Part shown: in pieces, positions 8,717 through 16,502 of the stretch
Numbering within the stretch: position 1 is the first letter of the stretch
Layout: each line of letters starts with the position of its first letter
From: a bacterium
Lineage (GTDB): Bacteria > Desulfobacterota > Binatia > DP-6
Length of the DNA stretch: 64,000 nucleotides
Direction of reading: 5' to 3'
Assembly: GCA_026129405.1 (NCBI GenBank)
Contig: JAHCID010000001.1
Coordinates: forward strand, 1 to 64,000
The notes under the pieces: model-generated
Databases searched by the model: none
What the model saw: the letters and a program-made list of their open reading frames with translations, nothing else
What the model was told of the DNA's origin: nothing
Program-made: the position numbers and the translations under genes

Positions 8717-8748
8717 CTCGCCGCGACGATCGGGCTAACCACCCTGCC

Positions 8749-9630
8749 ATGGACATCGGCCGCGTCGGCATCTGGACCTTCCAGCTCGACCTCCTTCCCT
8801 CCGCCCAGGCGCGCGACGTCGCCGCCCAGCTCGACGCGCAGGGCTGGGGCGCCATCTGGTTCCCCGAGGCGATGGGCCGCGAGGCCTTCACCAACGCCGC
8901 GATCCTCCTCGGCGGCACCCGCCGCATCCCGATCGCGACCGGGATCGCGAACGTCTGGGGGCGCGACGCGATGGCGACGGCGGCGGCGCAGCGCACGCTC
9001 GCCGAGGCGTGGCCGGATCGCTTCCTCCTCGGCATCGGCGTCAGCCACGCACCGCTCGTGCAGATGCTGCGCGGGCACGACTACCGCAAGCCGTACTCGT
9101 TCATGGAGCAGTACCTCGAGGCGATGGCCCGTGCGCCGTTCGCCGCCGCCGGCCCCGCGACGCCGCCGGAGACCGTCATCGGGGCGCTCCACCCGCGCAT
9201 GCTGAAGCTCGCGGCCGAGCGCACCCGCGGCGCGCACCCCTATCTCGTGACGCCGGAGCACACCGCCCGCGCCCGCGGCATCATGGGCCAGGGCCCGCTG
9301 CTCGCGCCCGAGCAGGGCGTCGTGCTCGAGACGGATCCATCCGTGGCGCGCGAGATCGCGCGCACGCACCTCGCGACCTACCTCCCGTTGCCGAACTACA
9401 ATCGCAACTGGCGCTCGCTCGGCTACGACGACGCCGACCTCGAGAACGGCGGCAGCGACCGCCTCGTCGACGGGCTCATCGCCTGGGGCGACGTCGACAC
9501 CGTCGTCGCGCGCGTGCGCGCGCACCACGACGCCGGCGCCGACCACGTCTGCCTGCAGGTGCTGGGGCGTAATCAGACCGCGGTGCCGATGGAGGAGTGG
9601 ACGCGACTGGCGGAGGCGCTGCTGGCGTGA
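8749..9630 (+). CDS. LLM-class F420-dependent-type oxidoreductase
   Basis: 293 residues, luciferase-like TIM barrel: LGRVGIW-type opening (RVGIWTFQLDLLP), AIWFPEAMGREAFTNAAIL, and LGIGVSHAPLV. It matches the TIGR03620-like probable F420-dependent group. It presumably reduces or oxidises an organic substrate with F420 or flavin; no substrate evidence is present. It lies directly after an SDR and overlaps the next gene by GTGA, so the three are one operon. Confidence 0.85.
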   Translation: MDIGRVGIWTFQLDLLPSAQARDVAAQLDAQGWGAIWFPEAMGREAFTNAAILLGGTRRIPIATGIANVWGRDAMATAAAQRTLAEAWPDRFLLGIGVSHAPLVQMLRGHDYRKPYSFMEQYLEAMARAPFAAAGPATPPETVIGALHPRMLKLAAERTRGAHPYLVTPEHTARARGIMGQGPLLAPEQGVVLETDPSVAREIARTHLATYLPLPNYNRNWRSLGYDDADLENGGSDRLVDGLIAWGDVDTVVARVRAHHDAGADHVCLQVLGRNQTAVPMEEWTRLAEALLA

Positions 9631-10649
9631 GGCCCCTCGTCGCCGCGCTGCTCGTCCTGGCGCTCGGCGGTGCTTCCGGCATGGCGAACGACCGGCCCGC
9701 ACATCACGATCCGGGCGGCGGATTCCGCAACCTCGAGCCGTGGGAGCGGGCCGGACCGCTCGTCACCGTACCCTTCTTCCTGCGCCGGATCGGCGCGAGC
9801 ATCGTCGGCCGTGGCGGCGCGCCGTCGCCGATCGCGAACGACGGCGCGGCGCTGCGCGAGAACGCCCGCCACAGCTCGCCCACCGTCACGTGGATCAGAC
9901 ATGCGACCGTGCTCGTGCAGATGGACCACGTGACCTTCCTCACCGATCCCATCTGGTCGGACACGGCGAGCCCGGTGTCGTTCCTCGGGCCGCGGCGGTT
10001 CGTGCCGCCCGCGCTCGCCCTCGACGACCTGCCGCCGCTCCACTTCGTCGTCGTCTCGCACAACCACTACGACCATCTCGACCTGCCGACGCTGCGCCGG
10101 CTGTCCGCACGCGGCACACGCTTCTTCGTACCGCTCGGCGTCGGTGCGCTGCTGCGTGCAGAAGGCATCGGGCCGGTCGAGGAGCTCGACTGGTGGGAGT
10201 CCCGCGACGTCGGCGGTGTGACGGTACACTGCGTCCCGGCACGCCACTGGAGCCAGCGGGGCCTCACCGACTTCAGCCAGACGCTCTGGAGCGGCTGGGC
10301 CGTCGTCGGCCCCACCCGCCGCTTCTGGTTCGCCGGCGACACCGGCAGCACCACGAGCTTCCGCGAGATCGGCGCGCGGCTCGGGCCCTTCCAGCTCGCC
10401 GCCGTGCCGATCGGCGCCTACGCGCCGGCCGAGATGATGCAGCCCGTGCACATGAATCCCGAGGAAGCGCTCCAGGCCGGGCTCGACGTCGGCGCGCAGC
10501 GGCTCCTCGGTGTGCATTGGGGCACCTTCGATCTGACCGACGAGCCGGTCGACGAACCGCCCCGCCGCTTCCACGCGGCCGCGGTGGCGCAGGGTGTGGA
10601 GCCGGCACGCATCTGGACGCCGTCTCCGGGCGAGACGCGCCCCTGGTAG
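9627..10649 (+). CDS. Exported metallo-beta-lactamase-fold hydrolase (UlaG/NAPE-PLD-like)
   Basis: 340 residues from GTG 9627, overlapping the upstream stop. The first ~20 residues are a signal peptide (RPLVAALLVLALGGASG). Metal ligands are seen in SHNHYDHLD (HxHxDH), CVPARHWSQRG, WFAGDTG and the late HWGTFDL. The family includes the N-acylphosphatidylethanolamine phospholipase D-like and UlaG-like hydrolases, acting on phosphodiesters or lactones. A periplasmic lipid or phosphodiester substrate is plausible but inferred. Confidence 0.85.
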   Translation: MRPLVAALLVLALGGASGMANDRPAHHDPGGGFRNLEPWERAGPLVTVPFFLRRIGASIVGRGGAPSPIANDGAALRENARHSSPTVTWIRHATVLVQMDHVTFLTDPIWSDTASPVSFLGPRRFVPPALALDDLPPLHFVVVSHNHYDHLDLPTLRRLSARGTRFFVPLGVGALLRAEGIGPVEELDWWESRDVGGVTVHCVPARHWSQRGLTDFSQTLWSGWAVVGPTRRFWFAGDTGSTTSFREIGARLGPFQLAAVPIGAYAPAEMMQPVHMNPEEALQAGLDVGAQRLLGVHWGTFDLTDEPVDEPPRRFHAAAVAQGVEPARIWTPSPGETRPW

Positions 10650-10692
10650 AGCCGTTCACGCGGTCGCTGGGGCGTATGCCCTTGCAACATCC

Positions 10693-10722
10693 TTGACACC
10701 TTCGACGCCCTCTCGCTATGAC
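10693..10722 (+). promoter_or_regulatory. Sigma-70-type promoter of the DUF1302 gene
   Basis: TTGACA (10693-10698), 18-base spacer, TATGAC (10717-10722), 59 bases before the start. Both hexamers stand out in very GC-rich surroundings. Confidence 0.65.
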
Positions 10723-10780
10723 GCGCGCGCTTTCCGCGAGATTAGCGGCGCTTCTGCGTCGGAGAAGGGGGTCGGACACG

Positions 10781-12640
10781 ATGGCGACGACGCGGATCCG
10801 GGGTGGCTTCCTCCTCGCCCTGACGACGCTGACCATCACCCTGGCGGTGGATGCCGTCACACCGGTGTCGGCATACGACATCGATCCTCGCGGCGAGATG
10901 CGACTGGGACTGCGCGCGTATACGGCGGTCCGTGTCGGCACCGAGCGCATCGGCGGCTCGGACAACCCGCTCAACTGGCCGGTGTCGCCCGCCGGCCACG
11001 TACGCCAGCATCGCTACTTCCTGCAGATCGACTGGGAGCACGACCTCCGGCGCCTCGCGAAGGACAGCTGGGGGCTCATGATGCCCTTCCGCTGGATGGA
11101 CGCGGACCTGCTCAAGTACACGGTCCAGTACCGCGGCGAGTGGGAGGGCATCTACGACTACGGCCCCGAGGAGTACAGCGACCCCGGCGGCACGACGCGC
11201 AAGTTCCGCGCCGACCTGCCCAACGTCCCGGGCCTCGTCAGCCGTGAGCTGCCCGACAAGTACATCGATCGCCGCGTCAGCCGGTTGAACCGGCGCGCCC
11301 GCATCCGCCAGCGCCTCTTCCTCGCCTATTTCGACTTCGAGAAGGGTCCGTTCTTCGCCCGCGTCGGCCGCCAGATCCTGGCCTGGGGCGAGACCGACAT
11401 CTTCCGCCTGATGGACAACATCAACCCGCTCGACGACAGCTTCGGCGGCTTCCTGATCGCCCTCGACGAGCGCCGCGTGCCGCTCGACATGGTCCGGGCG
11501 AGCTGGAACTTCGGCTCGATCGGCCCGTTCGCGGACATCTTCGTCGAAGGCTTCGCGGCCGAAGGCAACGTCGTCTCGCAGGTTCCGGGTACCCCCGCCG
11601 GCTCGCCCTGGTCGCCGGGCGGCATCGGCCGCCCGAACACGTCGATCAACCAGGTCGTCACCGTGCCGGACGCGACCGACGTCCGCGGCGGCGCCCGCCT
11701 GGTGTTCACGGCCAAGGACGTCACCTTCACCCTGGCCCACTACTACACGTACCTCGACATTCCCGGGACGCAGTACCGGCTGCCGGGCATCGGCCCGAAC
11801 GGCACGTCGCTGCCGGTGTTCGAGAACCCGATCACCGCCTATGCCCGCTTCCCGCGCGTGCCGATCACGGGCCTGTCGGCGACCTTCCCGGTCCCGAGCC
11901 TGTACACGATCGTCCGCTCGGAGGTGGCGTACTTCCAGGGCGAGCCGATGAGCCGCCAGGGCGAGGGGCTCAACCGGGACAGCGTCGGCGCTCCGGGAAC
12001 GCCGGGGTATCGCCGCCTGTGGCGCGCGGGGAACATGGTCGGCGGCGTCGACCCGTTCCTGTACCCGGGCTTCTACCGCACGGATCGCCAGAACCAGTTC
12101 TGGGGTCGCGTCCTCCAGCTCGACACCTTCAACCTGTCGGTCGGCTTCGACGTCAACCGCTTCATCCGCTGGCTCAACCCGACGCAGACGTTCTTCTTCT
12201 CGACGCAGGTCTTCTACAAGCACGTCTTCGACTCGCCGGGCGATCTCGTGCTGCCCGTGCCGTTCCGGAACCTGCGGGTGAATCCGAAGAACAGCTTCCT
12301 CATCGCCGGCAACCCGGGCTGCAACCGCAAGAAGCAGGCCGACGGCAGCTTCAAGAGCAAGGGCTGCCCCTCCGAGCCGCGCTTCTTCAGCCTGGCCGAC
12401 GACCGCATCCTCCAGACCCTGCTCATCACGACGTCCTACTCGGGCGGCCGCATCGTGCCGTTCTACGGCATGTTCTACGACTGGCAGGGCGGCCTCGTGT
12501 TCCAGCCTGGCGTCACGCTGGTCCGCGACCCCTTCCGGGTGACGTTCGATTACTCGCGCATCTCCGCCGCGCCGACCGGGCAGTTCGGCGCCGCGCGCGA
12601 CCGCGACAACGTCCGCTTCCAGGTCGAGTACGTATTCTGA
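10781..12640 (+). CDS. DUF1302 family outer-membrane protein
   Basis: 619 residues with a signal peptide (FLLALTTLTITLAVDAVTPVSA) and a body of alternating aromatic/polar strands ending in Phe (FQVEYVF), the usual sign of an outer-membrane beta-barrel. The GPFFARVGRQILAWGETDIFR segment is typical of DUF1302 porin-like proteins. In many proteobacteria DUF1302 proteins are encoded with DUF1329, YCF48 and RND exporters, as here. ATG 10781 follows GGGGG; an upstream ATG at 10718 sits inside the -10 element and is rejected. Likely an outer-membrane channel for hydrophobic compounds (inference). Confidence 0.88.
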   Translation: MATTRIRGGFLLALTTLTITLAVDAVTPVSAYDIDPRGEMRLGLRAYTAVRVGTERIGGSDNPLNWPVSPAGHVRQHRYFLQIDWEHDLRRLAKDSWGLMMPFRWMDADLLKYTVQYRGEWEGIYDYGPEEYSDPGGTTRKFRADLPNVPGLVSRELPDKYIDRRVSRLNRRARIRQRLFLAYFDFEKGPFFARVGRQILAWGETDIFRLMDNINPLDDSFGGFLIALDERRVPLDMVRASWNFGSIGPFADIFVEGFAAEGNVVSQVPGTPAGSPWSPGGIGRPNTSINQVVTVPDATDVRGGARLVFTAKDVTFTLAHYYTYLDIPGTQYRLPGIGPNGTSLPVFENPITAYARFPRVPITGLSATFPVPSLYTIVRSEVAYFQGEPMSRQGEGLNRDSVGAPGTPGYRRLWRAGNMVGGVDPFLYPGFYRTDRQNQFWGRVLQLDTFNLSVGFDVNRFIRWLNPTQTFFFSTQVFYKHVFDSPGDLVLPVPFRNLRVNPKNSFLIAGNPGCNRKKQADGSFKSKGCPSEPRFFSLADDRILQTLLITTSYSGGRIVPFYGMFYDWQGGLVFQPGVTLVRDPFRVTFDYSRISAAPTGQFGAARDRDNVRFQVEYVF

Positions 12641-12647
12641 GGCACCG

Positions 12648-12683
12648 GGTGTGGACGCGACGGCTCGCCGTCGCGTCCACACC
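12648..12683 (+). terminator. Strong hairpin after the DUF1302 gene
   Basis: A perfect 16-bp stem (GTGTGGACGCGACGG paired with CCGTCGCGTCCACAC plus one further G-C pair) with a CTCG loop begins 8 bases after the stop. There is no T tract, so it acts as a terminator or mRNA-stabilising hairpin. Confidence 0.6.
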
Positions 12684-12708
12684 GAGGCCCGTCTGACGCA
12701 ACGGGCCG

Positions 12709-12738
12709 TTGACACCGCGTTCGGCGGCCGGGTAATTG
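12709..12738 (+). promoter_or_regulatory. Promoter of the YCF48-RND-ABC operon
   Basis: TTGACA (12709-12714), 18-base spacer, TAATTG (12733-12738). The -10 lies inside the left arm of the inverted repeat at 12730-12739. Confidence 0.55.
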
Positions 12739-12788
12739 CCCCGATGGCCCGGCGCCCGGGCCAACGTGCACCGCGCGTGCAATTACCC
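12730..12788. promoter_or_regulatory. Split inverted repeat overlapping the promoter
   Basis: Ten-base perfect arms GGGTAATTGC (12730-12739) and GCAATTACCC (12779-12788), separated by 39 bases that include another small hairpin (GGCCCGG-CGC-CCGGGCC). The left arm covers the -10 and the right arm lies in the leader before the YCF48 gene. This fits a two-site operator or an RNA structure controlling the cluster. Confidence 0.5.
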
Positions 12789-12818
12789 ATGTTCGACGCC
12801 CGCCCGTAGGAGACCCCC

Positions 12819-13826
12819 ATGCATCGCCTACTCGCCGCCGCCGCGGCGCTGTCCGCAGTGACGGCGTTCGCCGAGCCGGTCCGGCTCGGCGAGGTTCGAC
12901 AGAACCTCTTCGCCACGTGCTTCGCCAGCGACTCCGAAGGTTGGATGGTCGGCGAGCTCGGTCGCATCTTCCGCACCGCCGACGGCGGCAAGACCTGGGA
13001 CCGCCAGGACGCCGGAACGAAGCGCCCCTTCCTCGCCATGTCCTGCCTCGACGGCAAGACGGCCTGGATCGCGGGCAAGGAAGGCATCATCTACGCGACC
13101 AAGGACGGCGGGAGCAGCTGGCAGCTCCAGAAGACCGGCTCTCCCCGGCACATCTTCGCCCTCCAGTTCGCCGACGCCCAGCGCGGCCATGCCGCCGGCG
13201 ACTACGGCTCGATGGTGCACACCGAGGACGGCGGCGCCACCTGGACGGTGCACAACGTGCCCCCCGAGGTGAAGCTACCGGAGATCGCGCTCGACACCGG
13301 CGTCGAGCCCGGCGACGTCAACCTCTATGGCATCGCGTACGGCGATCGGGACCACGCCTGGATCGTCGGCGAGTTCGGCATCGTCATGGCGAGCACCGAC
13401 GGCGGCCTCACCTGGCAGCAGCAAATGGCGCCGATCGAGAGCACGCTGTTCGGCGTGTATTTCGCCGACGCGAAGCGCGGCTGGGCAGTGGGCATCGACT
13501 CGATGATCCTCCAGACCGACGACGGCGGCGTCACCTGGACGCCGACGCCGGCTCCGATCCCGGGCCGCTCGCTCTACGACGTCGTCGTGAGCGGGCAGCG
13601 GGGTTGGATCGTCGGCGAGTCGGGGACGGTGCTGAAGAGCCAGGACGGTGGCCGCACCTGGCTGGTCGAGCAGCTGCCGATCCAGCTCGCGGCCAACTGG
13701 ATTCGCGACATCTGGATGCAGCCCGATGGCGCCGGTCTCGCGGTGGGCTCCGAGGGGCTCATCCTGCGCGTCGACGAGAAGGGCCTCGAGCAAGTGAAGG
13801 ACCGCCCCGAAGGCGCCCCCTCATGA
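12819..13826 (+). CDS. YCF48-type beta-propeller, secreted
   Basis: 335 residues with a signal peptide (MHRLLAAAAALSAVTAFA). The body is a repeat of W-x-VG-E/D-x-G-x-I-x-x-T-x-DGG-x-TW blades, for example EGWMVGELGRIFRTADGG, WIVGEFGIVMASTDGG and WIVGESGTVLKSQDGG, about six to seven in all. This is the YCF48/Hcf136 propeller, a periplasmic assembly or partner protein. In DUF1302/DUF1329/RND clusters it is a standing companion of the exporter. AGGAG precedes the start; the stop overlaps the first RND gene by ATGA. Confidence 0.88.
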   Translation: MHRLLAAAAALSAVTAFAEPVRLGEVRQNLFATCFASDSEGWMVGELGRIFRTADGGKTWDRQDAGTKRPFLAMSCLDGKTAWIAGKEGIIYATKDGGSSWQLQKTGSPRHIFALQFADAQRGHAAGDYGSMVHTEDGGATWTVHNVPPEVKLPEIALDTGVEPGDVNLYGIAYGDRDHAWIVGEFGIVMASTDGGLTWQQQMAPIESTLFGVYFADAKRGWAVGIDSMILQTDDGGVTWTPTPAPIPGRSLYDVVVSGQRGWIVGESGTVLKSQDGGRTWLVEQLPIQLAANWIRDIWMQPDGAGLAVGSEGLILRVDEKGLEQVKDRPEGAPS

Positions 13827-16381
13827 TCTCCAAGCGGCTCGTCGAAGCCTACCTCCGCTTCCTGCTCCGGCACCGCGTCGCGGTGTCCGTCGTCATCGCC
13901 GTGATGACGGCGTTCTTCGCGTGGCAATGCACGCACATCAAGGTCCTCCCGCAGTTCCTGGACTTCTATCCGGGCCCGCTGAAGCTCTCGTTCCTCGGCA
14001 AGGAGGTCACCCTCCGCGAGGGCCATCCCTACATCCAGATCTACAACGAGTTTCGCCGGATGTTCGGCAGCGCGAACGTGCTGACGATCATCGTCGAGAA
14101 GAAGGACGGCGACATCTACAACCCGGCGACCCTCCAGAAGGTCGACCAGGTCACCCGCGCCCTCACCGAGACCAAGGGCGTCGTGCCGTACCAGATCCTC
14201 TCCATCGCGCACCCCAAGATGAAGAGCATCACCAACGCGGGCGGTGCGATCCAGATCCGCGAGGTGTACTGGCCGGCCCTGCCGAAGACCCAGGAAGACG
14301 CCGAGCGGGTGAAGTTCGCCGTCTACTCGACCAAGGGCATCCGCGGCCTCTACGTGTCCGAGGACGACACCGCCGCCCTTGTCACCGCGGGCTTCTGGGA
14401 AGAGGAGCTCGACTTCAACTACCTCTACGACCGCCTGACGAAGCTCCAGGCGGAGGTGCAGGACGCGGATCACAACGTCTACATCACGGGATTCCCGTGG
14501 CTGTACACGTCGATCCAGCGTTACGTGCCGGAGGTGGGCGAGGTCTTCGTCATCACCATCGCCGCCCTCACGTTCCTGCTGTGGAACTACTTCCGCAGCT
14601 GGCCGGGCGTGTGGGTGCCGGTGTTCTCGGGCATCCTCTCGTCGATCTGGGCACTCGGCATGGTGCCGTTGCTCGGGCTGAACCTCGACCCGCTCGTTCT
14701 CGTGATCCCGATCTTCCTGTCCGCGCGCGCCCTGTCGCACTCGGTGCAGTCGATGGATCGCTATCACGAGGAGTACCACCGCACCCACGACAAGCACACG
14801 GCGATCGTCGAGTCGTACTCACACCTGTTCCCGCCGGCGATCGCGTCGGTGCTGAGCGACGGCATCGGCATCCTGCTCGTGGCCATCGCGCCGATCCCGC
14901 TGATCCAGAAGTGCGCCTTGTTCTCGAGCTTCTGGATCGTCTCGATCATCATCAGCGTCGTCACGCTGCACCCGATCATCCTCTCGGCGACGAACCCGCC
15001 GGGCGCCCATGGCGTGTTCCCGGGCTGGGCACGGCTCCTCGGCAACCTGACGCTCGCCGTCGGCGGCGCGCTGTTCTTCGGGTACGCGCTCTGGCTCGCC
15101 ACCTCGCTGCTCGGCTACGGTGGCGTCGCGGTGATGCTCCTCATCGCGTTCGTGCTCTACCGCTGGCACGAGGTGATCTACGAGCGGGCCACGCACTGGA
15201 CGATCGCCGCATCGAACGGCGGCTGGCGCTTCGTCGGCGTCGGCCTGACGATCGCGCTCTACCTGATCTGCCCCTACTTCGGATGGCGGCTGAAGGTGGG
15301 CGACATGACGCCCGGCGCGGCGCTGCTCTTCCCGCACCACCCGTACAACGTCGCCTACGCGAAGCTGAACGAGAAGTTCCTCGGCGCGAACCAGCTCGTC
15401 ATCATCGCCGACACCGGCAAGCCCGACGGCATGAAGGACGTGGCCCCGCTCACGGCGATGGAGGAATTCGCCGACCACATGGAGGCGACGGAGGGTGCCG
15501 GCGCGTCGGTGACGGTCATCGACATCCTGAAGCAGCTCTCGCGGCTCTTCCACGAGGGGGAGCCGAAGTGGGCGTTCATCCCCGACAAGCAGAAGTACAT
15601 CGCCGAGCTCTTCTATCAGTTCACCCAGACCGGCCAGGCCGGCGACCTCGACCGCTTCATGTCGACGGACATGCGCTACGGCACCATCATCACGCTCTAC
15701 AGCGGCTACTCGCACGACATCATCATGAACGCGATCGCCGACGGGAAGGCGTGGGCCGCGCAGAACTCCGACGACGGCGTGCAGTACCTGTTCGCGGGCG
15801 GCCTCTTCGGCGTGCTGGCGGCCGTCAACGAAGCCGTCGACGATTCGTACTGGATGACGCTGGCGCTGGTGATGGTCGCCGTGTCGGCCTGCCTCTACTT
15901 CACTTACGGCTCGCTCGTCGCGACGCTGCTGCTGATGATCCCCGTGATCCTCTCGCAGCTCGCCTGCGAATGCGCGATGTGGCTGTGGAACATCGACCTC
16001 AACGTCAACTCGTTGCCGATCGCGGCCGCGGGTGCGGGCGTCGGCGTCGACTACGGCATCTACCACTTCAGCCGCATGATCGACTTCGTCGACGAGGGCC
16101 TCGGCCTCGACGAAGCGGTCGACCGAGCGACGGCGACGACCGGCAAAGCCATCATCTTCACCGCGACGACCATGCTCGCGGGCACGATCTTCTGGTGGTT
16201 CTCCGACCTGAAGTTCCAGGCGGAGATGGGCCTCCTGCTCGCGCTCCTGATGGTGTTCAACACCTTCGGCGGGCTCGTGCTCGTGCCGGCATGGATGAAG
16301 GTCGTCCGACCTCGATTCCTCACCAACCGGCCCGCCCGGACGATCGGCACACCAGCACCCGTGCCGCTCGCTGCCGGGTGA
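13823..16381 (+). CDS. RND/MMPL-family transporter, copy A
   Basis: 852 residues. One N-terminal helix (FLLRHRVAVSVVIAVMTAFF), a large periplasmic loop, five or six helices (from about residue 235), a second periplasmic loop and a C-terminal helix bundle with the MMPL signature NSLPIAAAGAGVGVDYGIYH. The whole is the hydrophobe/amphiphile-type RND fold of the DUF1302-associated group; it uses the proton gradient to move lipids or hydrophobic compounds. It is followed by a close paralogue (copy B); many blocks are identical, for example SVQSMDRYHEEYHRTHDKHT. Confidence 0.9.
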   Translation: MISKRLVEAYLRFLLRHRVAVSVVIAVMTAFFAWQCTHIKVLPQFLDFYPGPLKLSFLGKEVTLREGHPYIQIYNEFRRMFGSANVLTIIVEKKDGDIYNPATLQKVDQVTRALTETKGVVPYQILSIAHPKMKSITNAGGAIQIREVYWPALPKTQEDAERVKFAVYSTKGIRGLYVSEDDTAALVTAGFWEEELDFNYLYDRLTKLQAEVQDADHNVYITGFPWLYTSIQRYVPEVGEVFVITIAALTFLLWNYFRSWPGVWVPVFSGILSSIWALGMVPLLGLNLDPLVLVIPIFLSARALSHSVQSMDRYHEEYHRTHDKHTAIVESYSHLFPPAIASVLSDGIGILLVAIAPIPLIQKCALFSSFWIVSIIISVVTLHPIILSATNPPGAHGVFPGWARLLGNLTLAVGGALFFGYALWLATSLLGYGGVAVMLLIAFVLYRWHEVIYERATHWTIAASNGGWRFVGVGLTIALYLICPYFGWRLKVGDMTPGAALLFPHHPYNVAYAKLNEKFLGANQLVIIADTGKPDGMKDVAPLTAMEEFADHMEATEGAGASVTVIDILKQLSRLFHEGEPKWAFIPDKQKYIAELFYQFTQTGQAGDLDRFMSTDMRYGTIITLYSGYSHDIIMNAIADGKAWAAQNSDDGVQYLFAGGLFGVLAAVNEAVDDSYWMTLALVMVAVSACLYFTYGSLVATLLLMIPVILSQLACECAMWLWNIDLNVNSLPIAAAGAGVGVDYGIYHFSRMIDFVDEGLGLDEAVDRATATTGKAIIFTATTMLAGTIFWWFSDLKFQAEMGLLLALLMVFNTFGGLVLVPAWMKVVRPRFLTNRPARTIGTPAPVPLAAG

Positions 16382-16397
16382 CCGGACGCCCCTTGCA

Positions 16398-16425
16398 CGC
16401 GGGAACGGGATTCGCCCGTCCCGCG
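16398..16425 (+). other. Hairpin between the two RND genes
   Basis: CGCGGGAACGGG / CCCGTCCCGCG with one bulged base and a 5-base loop, 17 bases after copy A. The gap of 121 bases is the longest inside the cluster, so this may be a processing or partial termination site that sets the ratio of the copies. Confidence 0.4.
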
Positions 16426-16502
16426 CGTCGTCGCGGCGTGACCACCGGCGGTATGGTCGCGACGGCAGTCTTCCTCATGAGCCGGCAGCGCGAGGCACCT
16501 GA

